In this document: positions 44,445 through 57,577 of the stretch, piece after piece | Layout: each line of letters starts with the position of its first letter | Numbering within the stretch: position 1 is the stretch's first letter | From: Coniella vitis | Lineage: Eukaryota > Ascomycota > Sordariomycetes > Diaporthales > Schizoparmaceae | Assembly: GCA_011317545.1 (NCBI GenBank) | Contig: WUJK01000002.1 | Span: forward strand, 1,612,001-1,676,000 | DNA length: 64,000 nucleotides | Direction: 5' to 3' | Notes under the pieces: generated by a model | The model's database searches: none | Told to the model about the DNA's origin: nothing | What the model saw: only the letters and a program-made list of their open reading frames with translations | Translations under genes and position numbers: made by a program

Positions 44445-46719
44445 TGCGTCAAGTATGAGTGGATGTCCTTGTGTGAAGGTGTAGTTGAGGTGGTCGTCAG
44501 TGATGATGGACTGGTTCAGCTTGAGATCCAGGCCAAAGGAAGAATGGAGAGTCGATGGGCTGGAAGGATGTGGAAAGTTGCGAGGTTGTGCAGAGTGCAG
44601 AGTGCAGATTGCAGAATGGTTGGACGACGAAACTTTTCTGCCAGTAACTTTTTTTTCTGCCGCTCTGGATTTTTAGTACCGACTTCCCTGTACACGGCTT
44701 CTACTATGTATATACCAGAGCCTTCAGGTGGCCCGAGCGTCTTGAACCCCTGGTACTATAACAGACCCTGGCCTGCCCGGGCACCTGCCCTTTAGTACCT
44801 GCGACAAGGTACAGAGATACTTTTGACCAATACCGATTGCTTGGTGCAGGATTGTCAGGCACTCTTCACATGCAAATCTGGGTGACTGGATGACTCGCTT
44901 AGTATCATGACATTCTGCAAGTTAGTATACATGGTTAAAGCAGCTCATCAAAAAGCCTCCAGTACATGGGTGCTATACGTAGTAAGTATGTTTACGATCA
45001 AGACGGTACATCTCAACTTGCTTGCACAGCTTCATATTCATCAAGAAATAGAGACCAGACCATAACTTTTCCAAAGACCCCATTTAGGCTGCAACATCAG
45101 ATTCAATGCTGCACGAGCATTTATTCATGAGGCAGCTGATGATTTGTATCGAGTTTTTCCAGTACAAAATGCCCGGGCCATCCAACAACTCAACAAGTGG
45201 ATTCTTCGAGAACAGCAAGCCTACCGAGACTGCCGAAAGAATCTGATTGGGTCAGAAGCTGGCCCAGTACAAACCCGACTCGAACGTGCGGTGAAGTACT
45301 CCTTCCCTGGAATGCCTTTCTGCGCCTATTGAAAGAACAGAGTCGAAGTGTGTGTCTTTGGGGGCTGTTGAAAGAAATGAGCAATGCATGTACGAAATTA
45401 TAAGCTGGTTGAAGGACGGAGCAAAATAACCCGCGGATTCGTTGGGCCCAATTCGGGCTCTTACATAAAGAGGTACGGCCACGTCCTGGAGGATCATGAG
45501 TCGAAGTTGAATCCTCAAGAGCAGGCACCCTGCAGGGCCCATCCTTTCCGTTCCCAGCATCCGCGCGAAGCTGACCAACCAGAAGCGTCGACCGGCCGGG
45601 GCCTGGGGGAGGGGGGGCAAGAGCTGGACAAGGTCTGCGCATGGCTTTTCTGGCTGGTCGAGTACCCCTCATCCCTTTTCAGGCTAGTGTGATTCTGGCG
45701 CTAGCTGATTCTGCCCTTGAAATAAATACCACTTGGCCCTCCGACTCTCGCCCGGGTCTGTACAATGCAAGTCTGCATCTCTTCTGGTCGCAGGCTCGGT
45801 ACCCTCTGCTCGTCCCGCCATTGCCCGCCCGCCCGCCCGCCCGCCAGTGTGCTTCCAATCGCGACACTTGTTCGTGCACCCCTCTCAAACGCCCCTTTCT
45901 GCGCATCCGTCCACGGGTAAGTACTTTGGTATCTTCAATTGCATTTCCTTTTGTTTTGTTGGGCTCTACGTGCGACTGCATGTACTTGCCCTGCTACATA
46001 TTTTCACTGGCGACCCCCCTGCCGTCACCCGCGCTAGCAGCTGCCCCCTGCATGGATGCACCCAATCACAGGGCTGCATGGACCTGGAAAAACCCAGCCA
46101 CCGTTTTCCGGAACAGCCAGCAGGGGCTCCACTTTGCATCTGAGCACGAGGCTGGCCGCAAGCTAAAATATTGATCCTTTTGCCTTTTTGCGATTTTGTT
46201 GATTTTCAGCCTTCTTCCCTTCCCTTCCCTCGCAATCCCGCATTGGGCCGCCAAGCTATCGCGAGCTTGCTTCATCTACCCACCCGACCACCACTGCTGC
46301 CCACCACCATCACCACCCACGCTTTCCCAACAGCCCGCACCGCGCATTCAACCACCAGGTTTTCTGCTCCTCTTCCTCTACTATCTTTTTACATTTCCAC
46401 TGCCCCAAGCACTGTGGGCTTTGCATTTGCATATTAACTGGCGCATCTCAAAACGTTGCATCATCGCTTTGTATCTGCGCAGCGCATCGCATCGCGCATT
46501 CTCCACTTTTCTTTCTCACCGCGTCGCGTCTCCCTCGACTGGCGGATCGCATTCCACCCCTGCCCACCATCCAAATTAATTCTCCATCATCTCTCGACTC
46601 GCAAACTATTCTTGTGTAACATCTCGCGTTTCTGGAATCTGATGTCGCAGTACTTGCTTCTCAAGGTCGCGACACCCAGAACCTAAACACCTCCTTCCCG
46701 CCGCGTCGATCTGCAGCCA
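44445..46719. promoter_or_regulatory. Divergent promoter region between the Utp12-domain and Bdf1-like genes
   Basis: A 2.3-kb region between two start codons pointing away from each other. No gene is supported. It has a TACTATGTA copy at 44702, a GCCC tandem array at about 45824-45844, and a long pyrimidine-rich leader before the Bdf1-like gene. Confidence 0.5.
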
Positions 46720-49700
46720 ATGGCAGTCATGGCTTCGCAACCGGATCCTGTCGCATTGGACGAAAAGTCGCAACCACACGACACGGCGACTGTCAATGCT
46801 GCTGCGCTGAGCGACGAGCGCAAGGGATTGGAGCTGAATGGGTAAGTCCTGACTACCACATTGCCTCCTTATTATTGCCCTTAACCTATGCGCCGCTTCG
46901 GTCTGTGTACTCTCATCTACTTTCCCTTGCGCGCGAGTGCGCTTTGCGCCCTTCTTTTTGGCATCATCTTTTCTCATGCTTGCTGCGCATTCTGTCCTCT
47001 AGCGCCCAACTGACTCTCTATTCCGTACAGCCACGTTTCGCCCGCCAAATCCGAAAGCGACGCGATGAACTCCACTGAGTCTTCTGTCGCTCAGGACGCG
47101 TCGTCGCAAATCCAGTTGAAGAGCACAGAGACGTCCAATAAGGATGCGTTCGCATCCAATCAAACTGTTTCAGCCATGACGCCACCCAATGCCGATAACG
47201 TCGGATCTGCTGACGAACCTGCCGTCGGCAATGGCTCTGTCGCATCGAATGAAGTAGCTGATACTGAAATGGTTGATGCGCCTACCGACTCCGCGCGACC
47301 ACCATCGCCGCCTGCTGAACCAGTCGCCGATGCAAAGGGAGGCACCACCGCGAACTCTTCAGAACCCGCCGAAGCCGAGAAGCCGACCGAGACTACAAAG
47401 GCTACCGAGGCCCCCTCGACCGGCGACAGCTCGTTTAAGGAAGCGGGTCCACCAGATACTGTCCCGACCAAGGTGGAAAAGGATTCTGCTTCTGAAGGTG
47501 GAAGCAAGAAGGAGGAAAATTTCGAAGCACCCGATACGAATGTGACCGTCAAGGTCGCGGATACCAAGAACGCCGAAAACTCAAAGCCGGTGCCATCCAG
47601 CAGTACAGTCCCTACCGATCTCGCTACTCCCACCGTGCCCATGTCGGAAATGGCTCTAGACACGTCTCAGGAGACCACGGCAGAACTTTCTACAGTCGAC
47701 ACGAGTATGACGGATGCGCCGTCTCAGTCTTCGAAGGTTGCACGGGAACGCGAGGAGGATGAACCAGAACCTGCTGCCAAGCGTGCTAGAATATCTGACG
47801 GAGATGTTTCTCCCACAAGTGAAAAGCCCAAGCAGGCACCTAGTGCTTCATCTGACGCGATGGTACTGGACCCGCCAGCTGCACCGCCAGTTGTCCAGTC
47901 TAAGCAGACTTCAAATGGATCGCCTGTCTCGTTATCAGTCGAGGGCCGCCCACGCAAGCTCAATGATCCCGCTCTAGCCAACAATCCTATAACGAGCTAT
48001 CAGAACCGCGAAATACGAAAGGTACTTGGACTTGTGAAAAAGACTAAGTCTGGACAGCATTTCAGGCAGCCTGTGCGAGTCCTCTGGCCTATGGTCTGGG
48101 AGCAGTACCGCCAGCTAATTTCGCGTCCAGTTGACATCAGCTTTATTGAGCAGAACCTACGCGAAGGCAAGTATGCGACCATGAGCCACTTCAGAAGGGA
48201 TGTCGACCTCTTGCAGGCAAACGCCACCACCTTCAACGGAGCCAACCACGACGTCACTACTTGGGCCAAGAGCACCGTCTCCCAGATCGATGAACGACTG
48301 GCCGCCATTCCTGCCGAGGAGCCTTCAAGACCCTCCAAGCAGGAGCCAAAGCACATGCCCAGCAGGCATGCGGAACCACGCCAAGCACCTCCCCCCAAGA
48401 AGGAGTCTCGTCCAGCCACAAGTCTGCCCACCGAGAAATCGAAAGACTCTCAAATCTACGCCCTTTTGCCATCCGGCATTCCCAACATACGGCGCGACAG
48501 CACTAAGAATGACGGAGACCGCCCCAAGCGACCCATCCACCCGCCCAAGAACAAAGATATTGGCTTCCAGCCAAAGACTTCAAAGAACAAGAGGAAGCCT
48601 GAGCTGCGGTTTTGCGAGGAAGTGTTGAAGGATGTCATGTCAAACAAGAATTGGGCCAATAATCAATGGTTCTTGGAGCCCGTTGACCCTGTAGCCCTCA
48701 ACATCCCTACGTACCATAGTGTGGTCAAGCAGCCCATGGACCTGGGCACCATGAAACAAAAGCTGCAGGGTGGTGAATACGAATCGGCCAAGGACTTTAA
48801 GGCTGATTTTGGCCTCATTGTTAAGAACTGCGTCAAGTTCAATGGAGAGGACCATGCCGTGACGGTTGCTGCCAAAGAGTTGGAGAAAGCTTTTGAGAAG
48901 AAGTGGTCAGAAAAGGCCAGTTGGATGTCCAAGCATGCACAGCCTGCACCTGCACCTGCGTCTGCGACCAGCCCTCGTGGAGGCGCCAAGGATGAGGATT
49001 CTGAGGACGAGGAGGCCAGTGAAATAGAGGTCCAGGAGGCCGCAAGTTCTGATGTCAAGGAACTCCAGCGGGCCATTGAAGCGCTTTCAAACAGACTGAA
49101 GCAGGAGCGGGAGCAGCTGGATAAGAAACTCAACTCCAATAACCCTGACAAGCTGGAAATCGACATGCACCAAAGCATCATCACTCACTTGCAGACGCAA
49201 ATGGTGGACAAGCGCCAGGCACTCAACAAGGCAATGGAGAACAAGAAACCGTCCCAGCCAAAGACTTCCAAGAAGAAGACGACCAGTGGAGGAGCTGCTG
49301 CCAGCAGCAGCGCTCCCAAGAAATCTTCTAGCAGCCAGGCTGCCCCCAAGAAGGCTTCTGGTGGTGGTTCTGCATCCAAGAAGCCAGCCAAGAAGAAGCT
49401 GAACGAGGAGGAGAAGGAGATCGTCTCGGAGGCTATCGCTCGACTTGAGTCTCAAGCTCTTGATAAGGCTATTGCCATCATCAAAAAAGACACTGGCCTC
49501 AAGGTGAGCTCATGTCTTTGGCTTCATTCTAACCTTTTATCTGTCATCTTTGAAGCACTTGTTTTGTGCATGTACACTGACCAGTGCATCAACCTAGGAG
49601 ACCGAGGATGATGAGCTTGAACTAGATATGGACCAGTTGAGTGACGATGCCCTTGTCAAGCTGTTCGATTTGGTGATTAAAGCCTTCCCTGCCTACAAAG

Positions 49701-49963
49701 AACAGCTCAAAAAGTACGAGCCTGCTCCTGCCCCATCCCACAGTTCTAGCGCAAGCAAGGGCACCAAGCCCAAAAAGAACAAGCCCATGGGCAAGGCAGA
49801 GCAGGAGCGCAAGCTTGAGCAGCTACGGGAGCTCAAGAACTCGTACAAGCGTCCAGGAAGTGGAAGTCAAGAACCCCTCCCTTCCGTGGAGCATCATGAT
49901 AGCCACATGGCGGGCCATCATCAAGATGACAGTGATGAAGCCAGCTCTTCCGAAGAAGAGTAG
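46720..49963 (+). CDS. bdf1: BET-family double bromodomain protein, Bdf1-like
   Basis: Three exons (46720-46841, 47031-49503, 49598-49963) code 986 residues. The first 330 residues are low-complexity, rich in Ser, Thr, Glu and Pro, with a KRARI-type basic patch. Bromodomain one (about 350-465) keeps the acetyl-lysine Asn in TFNGANHDV, but its ZA loop is unusual (VRVLWPMVWEQYRQLISRPV). Bromodomain two (about 564-660) is canonical: LEPVDPVALNIPTYHSVVKQ, PMDLGTM and CVKFNGEDHAV. A coiled coil follows (about 680-750), then a Lys/Ser/Ala-rich linker and the NET domain (about 827-905) with LNEEEKEIVSEAIARLE and LELDMDQLSDDALVKLFDLV; the second intron lies within it. The tail is acidic-serine. BET proteins bind acetylated histone H4 and recruit TFIID in the nucleus. 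It is divergent from the Utp12-domain gene. Confidence 0.94.
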
Positions 49964-52900
49964 AGCCTGAACTCTTCCACAGGCTGTGGCATGGTGACTG
50001 AGCAGCCAATGCAAAATGGAAGTTTGAGGAGGGCTTCTTATCCACAAAGTAGGTCCTCGATTGCTTTGAATAGGCCGATCGAGGCAAATTGCTGGCTTTT
50101 GGTTTGTCCGCAGCGAGCCCTCCTTCTCTACTGCCTTTTATTGTTTTGTTTTGATTTGTATCCCAGGGAAGAAGTCATTTTCTGCCTTGGTCGTGTCTGA
50201 GATTATGGGAACATCCCTGCAGTCGTTGTTGAGGTGGAATCATGAATGATGGCAGCGGTGGTGTTGTTGGTACTGGGGGGCAACTCTTTTACCTGGAGTC
50301 CTATCTTTTTTTTCCCTGCAGGAAACATTAGGGGGTGGTGGCATCATCCATTGATGAGACAAATACATTGGGAATCATTGATCAGCTGCTAGTGAGGGAG
50401 GGGCGGAGATGCAAGATGGTGATGGGTGGTACGCCAAGACAGAAAATAGTCTTTTGCATTTTTCTCTCTTGTCGGCGGCAACTGCACAAGATACACACAC
50501 AACCATCTTTCGGTCTTTTGCATGGCTAGGGACTCGAGGGCTGGTCTGGTCTCACTGTTGCATTTTGCCAACGGGAAAGGAACAGAGGGTGGTTATCTGA
50601 CTAGAACAGGCTCCCGTTTCTCACGTGAACGCGTCGATGACGGGCTTACTTGGCTACTTGGACCAGTCCTTCTAGACTCTCCAACCTTCGTCTCTCCATT
50701 AGAAGAAAACAAGACAAAAAGAAAAAAACAAAACATGAAAATTACGCTCGTTGGCGGATCACTAGACTTTCTCGCTACTATGCTACATATGCTACTGACT
50801 GCGGTGGCACGCGCGGGATTCTAGAACGTTTTTTTTTGTTTTGTTTTGTTTTGTTTCTGGTATGTTGTGTCAGTGTGAGCGAGGCTTGATGGTTACATAT
50901 GCAGGGCTGTCGTTAAAATGAGCATTGCGGCAACATAGTACAGCTTCTCATGTCAATCATGGACCCTTTTACCGGGCGGGTAAATTCAGATGTGAGCCAA
51001 GACAACTGCAGTAGCTGAACAATATTGAAACCTTTGGCGCTTACTATTCATCACGTGTACTATCTTCCATTCAACGACCGGCGAGGTCGAGTGCTGAGCT
51101 CAAGAGGAGCAGTGGGTCTCTTGGCTCGGTTGCCTGGATCCCCACACTACAGTTCCCGCGCCGCACATCTTCAACTCGCGGTGGCCGCCCGCCCGCCCGC
51201 CCGCCCGCCACTTGCAAAGTGCATCAAAGTCTTGGTGTCCTCAGGGTCGGCGTCTGCCTTTCGGTCCAGCAGCTGTGTGGCTGGGCACTGTGAATGTCAT
51301 CACATGTCAAGTCATCTATTGCTGATGGCGCAAGGAGGATATAAGAGTCGTCCCAAGCCACATAGTACGCACTGAAGCAAGGGTGTGGACAAAAGTCGGC
51401 AAAAAGCAGACGGCATGCAACAACAGGTGAGAAGTAGGATGCAATCTGGCTGATACGGCCAAGATTCAGGTGCTACTGCGCCAGAAAATCACACCGAGTG
51501 CGCTGTTCTTAAGGTGGAGGCCGCTGCTGGGATGGCGAACGCCGGCCGTGATGAACTCGGCTCAAGACCGCGGCGTTTACGGGCAGCAGCGTGTATTTGC
51601 TGGCGGCGGGCCGGGCAGACAATCTTGTTGCCCATGTCTGACGGACGGTATGCCGAGTTTTGGCGGGGCCCGGGTGTCCAGTTGTTTGCGACGCTGGCAG
51701 CGTTTGGGCTGCTTGGGCCATGGCTGGACAGTCGGCGAGCTTGCCACGGTCACCGGTTGTTGTTGGTATCTTGCTCATCTTGTCGGCATTGCGGTCGAGC
51801 GTTTGATGAACGAGAAGTTGGTTGGTTGTTGGAACGTTGCTAGACTATTCAGCATATCGGTGGGGAACATGCTCCCATAGACATATTAGTGAATAGCAGC
51901 GAGGGTACTTATGCTTACCAAATCCTATCTGCAAGCAAACCTTGGCGGTGGAAAGGAGGCTGCGATGAATACCTTCTGGATGCTGGATGCTGGAGGCTGC
52001 AGCGGCAGGTTTATCATGTACCTTCCTGCCGACCGTGCACGTTGGCTCCTTCCCATACTTTTTGCTCCAAGACACTATGTAGTTACATACACTTTGTACC
52101 TCGCTAGCGTTGCCTTCTCACGTGCCTCACTGGATGGTATGTGCTTTCCATGTCGCACAGCTCCTTTTCCTACTTTTACACCATGGTACACCCAACGCGG
52201 AGCATCGTCGACTGTGTTGCAGCCTCCAAAGATCATTGACTCCGTATCCGCGTGCCCCTCGCCCTGCTGTTGCGACCTCCTTCAACGCCGGAGCAATGCG
52301 CCATGTCCTGAAGCACGCCCGACCTCCGCCCCTGCATCCTCTTGTGCTTGATCGCCCTCCCTCGCCGTCGATGTGCCTGCTCACGCGACAAGGCTCTGGA
52401 ATACTATGGACTTGCTACCGTACGCGCAGCATGCATGGTACTATAATCTGCGGGGTGGCAAGGAGACGTCCCAAACGAAGCAACCAATGCCCAGGTTTCT
52501 ATGGCGATATGCATGACACGACCCACCTCCTGGCAGAGCTGCGCCAGCTGCCTGTCGCAGCCAGCCCCTGAGCCCAGGGTGGCCGCGTCCTCGGCCACTC
52601 AAGGCGTCTCCATGGCGTTGACCTGGCTCCACACGGTGACGACGCTCACGCGCAGTGTCATCTCGACGGCTACGACCCCCACACCACCACCAAGGCTCCC
52701 GGCTCCCTGCTCTGCCTTCCAAAGCAAGGCACACGCACACTCATCAAGCACTCCCAGCAGCGTGCCCGTCTTCCTTGCTCGCCCCGCTAAAGTCTCGGTG
52801 GAAAACCACATAGTACAGCGCCAAAACAGGCCCAGGGCTCCGGCACACTGTACATAGTACTGCTAAAAGAATGATCGGCTTGCCCCGTTCAATAATATGC

Positions 52901-53531
52901 GGCGCTGTACTCTGCGCCCGCCTGTCCGACAAAGAAGCACCCGTTCATCGCCAGGTGGCCCGCTGCTCTGCCCAACAGACAATCTCCGCTTCCTGGCATT
53001 ACTCGTCCTCTCCTGCAAAAGGCCAATTCGGAAAACCCTTCTCCTTTGTCATCTCTCTCTCTCTCTCTGTTCCTTTCAAAGCATTCCTGCCTACGCCTAC
53101 TTTCCTTCTTCGCCGTATCACGCGGCCAGCCACTTTTCCCTCCAGCGCTTGACAACACTCGCCTGGCATCGTCTTCTCCCCGGACACGACTTTTTTTTTG
53201 GCCGTTTATTAGCGCCAGCCCAGTCCGCTGCACAGCACCCAGAAGCCATTGCGGCATTCACGCACGCCAAGGCCTTGGCACCCGTCCCGAGCCTACCGCA
53301 CCGGCGCCCTTTTCGTAGCCGATCGCATCACGTAGCACGCTTCACGACCGATTCGCCAATTGCTGTTGAGGTATTCGACCGCTTGGTGAAATCCGAAAAG
53401 CACCCATCAACCTGCCAGCGCCACCGCGCGCATTATCTGCGCTTTGTGGGACTTGCTGCTCTCGTTCTCGACGATCTCTGCGCAAGCGGACAGGCAAACG
53501 GAAGAGCAGACGACAAGGGAAACAGGACGCC
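49964..53531. other. Long intergenic region
   Basis: No gene is supported in 3.6 kb between the Bdf1-like gene and the SGNH-like gene. It holds a GCCC array at about 51185-51206, a TACATAGTA copy at 52851, a TC dinucleotide run near 53053-53067, and a long pyrimidine-rich leader before the next gene. Open frames near 51.5 and 52.5 kb overlap in several phases and have no recognisable content. Confidence 0.5.
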
Positions 53532-55273
53532 ATGGCTAGCCTCGCGCAAAGGGCTCAAAGCAGCGCTTGCTTCCAGTCGCTGATGGGCTTTTTCTTCAAC
53601 AAAGGAGTAAGAGGAGGTCCGCGCATACTGCTCAACTTAGCAGCCGTGCTGTTTGGCCTGTTTGTTTTTATCAAACTCTTGCCTCAGCGAGTCACAGAGA
53701 GCGCCCTGTCCTCTATTCCGATTTCATGGGCCCCTGTCGTCGACGACTACGAAGGCATTGCGGCGGGCGCACCCGGAGGCCTAAGAATAGTGGTCTTTGG
53801 CGAACTCGATGTTGGTACGCCAGTCAGTTATGATCAGGAGACCGAGAATGCTCAGTCGTGGACGCAGGCGCTTTGTGACAAGGTAAGCCGCCCCCTTTTG
53901 CCTCTTTCTCTTTCATTCGGAACTAGAGTGCATGGTGAGGATGTTTCTCGTGGTCAACAATTGACGTGGTTAACCATTTGTTGTAGCTCTCGTGCACTAG
54001 CCACATCTCCATGGTGCCAGGCCCAGATGTGGCATCCTTTTCTGTCAGCTCCAACGATTTGTACGCCCATGCCCTTGAAAAAGTCTACAACGAGACAGAA
54101 GGTAAAAGTGGGCCAGGTCAGGACTACTCGCACCTTGCCACGTACTATCCGCCGCAGTGGAAGTCCTCCGACCTTCGGGAACAGATTGACCGGTTTCTCG
54201 CCATGCCCAAGCCCCAGCATACGCCGAGCGAGACGCTCTGGGTCGTTTCGTTTGGATCATGGGATGTCTTCTCCATGTCTGCTTTGCCCGTTGCGACTGC
54301 CACGGACTATATCGGGAGCATGACCAAGGACATCTTCACGCAGATCCAACGACTGCACGCCGCTTCGACAAATCCCGAGTCTATTGCCTTTTCGGACATC
54401 AATGTTACCACGCCAAGCGAGAACACGGAGGCCAATGAGACTGGTGAAGACGACTCGTCTGAAGCAGACTTGCCTGAGGGTGAACAGCTTGAGGCAAGAG
54501 ATGATGCTCCACCCGGGCAGCCAGAACCGGTCACAGACGAAGCTGCAGCCCCTCCAAGTGTGTTCAGAGTGCTTATTCCGAATGTGGTCGACCCTTCGAT
54601 CCTGCCGGGTTGGCGCGATCTCCGCCCGGATCTGCCACGCGTGCATTCCAAGGCCGAACAAATGCGAAATGCGGAGGCCTTGACAAGGACTTGGAACGAT
54701 GGAATTGGCAAGTGGCTCAGCGAGTGGATCAAGCTGGACGAGGCTGGCGAGGACAAGAGCACGGAATTTCAGTTTGACGGCGATGCTGTCTCGCCTTCAA
54801 CTGCCAACACACCGCTGCGCGATGGCTTCGCATACGACATTGCCGACTTTATTGTTGGCCAGATGCTGGAGCGGCAGATGGTCAACAATCACCTCACCGA
54901 TGGCGACGGCCGCGGTACCAGCGATCTCGAGGAGGGCTATCGCGACGTTACCAACTCCTGTCTCCAGCCTGTCAGCAAGGTTGCCGTGGCAGTCTCTAGT
55001 GAGAGCGATGTCACAATCAACATACCGAACAAGATGCTCGACAATGACCTGCAGGTGCCGACCAAGCCGACACCCCGTGCTGTCGTCGCGAAGCGTGACG
55101 AGGCAGAAAAGATGATGGGCTTTGCATACTTGAAAACGGCCAAGATGTGTGATATTCCGAGTGATCACCTTTTCTACACGCCCTTTGCACTGTCGCAAAA
55201 GGCCATCACGCAGATTGCAGACGAGACGGCACAGATGATACAGAATGGCGAATCAGTGCGCTCCAAGTGGTGA
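53532..55273 (+). CDS. Membrane-anchored SGNH/GDSL-like protein, catalytic residues doubtful
   Basis: Two exons (53532-53882, 53987-55273) code 545 residues. A signal anchor at about residues 32-50 (ILLNLAAVLFGLFVFIKLL) follows a short basic cytosolic tail, so the rest faces the lumen or outside. The fold resembles fungal SGNH/GDSL hydrolases: a first strand LRIVVFGELDVGTPV, SWTQALCDK, then ETLWVVSFGSWDVFSMSALP. The block-I Ser of GDS(L) is not visible; the position reads GELD, and near the C-terminus FAYDIADFIVGQM lacks the usual DxxH. A disordered acidic insertion (about residues 270-315) interrupts the domain. The C-terminus contains KMCDIPSDHLFYTPFALS. It may be an inactive relative or a carbohydrate-binding protein. 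Its role is unknown. Confidence 0.75.
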
Positions 55274-55741
55274 CCGGTTTATTCTGAAAGCTCTTTGCAA
55301 GGGCGAACATACCTAATGACTTCTTGTATATGATGTTCCACGCATTTGCATTGGCTGGGGGGGGGGGGGGAACTGGCGTTTACTGGCTGAATTGTATACT
55401 ATATATCTCTTGCTGCACTTGCTCGAAGATTATGTCTTATTAGTAGCCTTGTTCTTGAAGCTAAAATTCCTTTTCTCTTTTGTTTTTGAGCTAGGCTGTC
55501 TTTCATCCATTTTCTTGTTCTTTCTTCACCTAGCTCAGCGCATGCTCCTTTTTCCATAGGCGACTGAATTAGGTGGTCCTTCGCACGATCCCTTGTGACA
55601 CGCTGCCTGAACGGCAAAGCATGGAAACGCCTCCGAGTGCGGAGTTGCTTGATTGCTTACGAGTCCGTGTCCAATCGTGGCACTTGCTTTGCGTTTGCCC
55701 ACCTCCTCCATATCTGCTTTGGGCGATGAAGGGACTACAAT
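55274..55741. other. Short spacer before the HET-domain gene
   Basis: The 468 bp contain a G12 run near 55359-55370 and no gene. They should include the 3' end of the SGNH-like gene and the promoter of the HET-domain gene. Confidence 0.5.
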
Positions 55742-57081
55742 ATGTTCACCTCCCCGGGCGAAGGCTCGGATTTGGCGGCAGCAACATCCATCTCGCATCA
55801 ACAGCAGCTGCTTACTTACAGGTATCAGTTGCTCGAGCGCAATCAGATCAGGATACTCGATCTTCTTAGCCCTCCCCACCAACCGCTGAAATGTCGCATC
55901 CGAGCCGTTCATTTTCAAGATGGCCGGGCTGCGCATGTGAGTCTGAGCCATAAAGGCGTCGACAACTTGCGGATGCATTCTGGGCCACTCAGCAGCATGG
56001 CCCCACCTCAAGACGCCGTGCTGTCTACTCCTAGACCATCATATACGGCACTGAGCTATGTCTGGGGAGCTCAGGCCAAGCAGCTCTCCATGGAGATCGT
56101 GGATGAGAAAGACCACAGTCTGGGTTATATCCCGCTGACGGCCAACCTACAACATGCACTACAAGACTTGCGCGACTCCCCAGCCGATACAATCGCAGCC
56201 AAGACATTTTGGATTGACCAGATCTGCATCGACCAAAGCGACAGCGTGGAAAAGAATTATCAAGTGGGCCTCATGAAGCAGATTTATGAGAATGCTACCC
56301 AGGTGATCACCTATCTAGGCCCTGAGGAAGCCGGCGACCAAGAGGCGCACGATCTTCTCCAACGGATAGATGCATTCTACTCGCATCAAACGAGCCGTGC
56401 GACCGAGGAAGACGGACTCTATGAGTCGCATTTCGATTTTGGCACTGCCGATGATGCGCGGGCAGCCTATACTTGCCTCCGCCAGCTCCTGTTCTCGAGC
56501 GGGTGGTGTTACAGACTATGGCTTGTCCAGGAGAATGTGGTGAACCCTCACACTGGCTTCTTGCGCGGGATCCGGTATATCCCTTGGAATCAGGTGGCTA
56601 TGCTGGCCAGCTTGTCTCTGCTGACCGGCTTGTCTTCCAATGATGTGCTGCCCAAGCTTCTTTGTATGGAGTTCATCACCGTGTGTGATCTGCAGTCGCT
56701 CCGAGACGGGCGCTTTGGCCCGGAGAAGACATCCTTCACCTTGTCCAACCTTTTGCAAATCTTCCCTAGGTACAGTCACAGCTGGGATGCGCGCGACAAG
56801 ATCTACTCGCTCCTGGGCCTTGCCGACGACGCTGCCCGACGCGGTATTGTCCCCGAGTACGAGAGGTGCCCGGCCCAGGTCTTTACCGACCTGGCCATCA
56901 ATTTCCTCCGCGACCCGCCCAGCCCAGACGCAGCCGACGCGCTCATGGTTCTGGAGGATGTCACCGTCGAGCCTACGCCTGATCCCTTGTTCCCGACCTG
57001 GGTGCCCTCCTACATGTACGGCACGAGGCTGCGGCTGAGCACTTCTGCGGGCAGGCAGAATTGCCTGGCCAGTGGGGGCCC

Positions 57082-57115
<34 letters not shown>

Positions 57116-57539
57116 CAGAAGCAGCCACCGTCGCTGTTGCTGCCCTCGGCGCAGGACGATGTGACTCTTGCTGCCAATGATACTTTCAACCACATGTCCT
57201 TCCAGTCGACTTGTCAAGTAGAAAACGGGATACTTGTCCTGCGTGGCTTGCGAGGGCCGCCCTTACAAGAGAACCTTGGCACGTTTGAGTGCAACTTCTC
57301 TTCCCTCATGGCGGCGCACGAGCTGCGCCACTTTCTTTCCTTCTTCGAAAAGATGAGACTGCGACTCGATTATGATTCGGGCAGTGACGCTCTTGGCCCC
57401 AGCGTCAGCACAAGCCATGACAACGACGGCGATGGCGATGACGGCAGTGATCCGGGCTGGCTTGCGCTATGCAGAACCATTCTCATGAATCAAGACTGGC
57501 CAGAAGAGGATGCCGGCCTTGTCAATAGCAGCAGCAGCA

Positions 57540-57577
<38 letters not shown>

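Noticed and set aside
51470..51880. Open frames around 51.5-51.9 kb
   Set aside because: Two plus-strand frames and one minus-strand frame overlap here with similar length and no recognisable content; nothing favours one of them.
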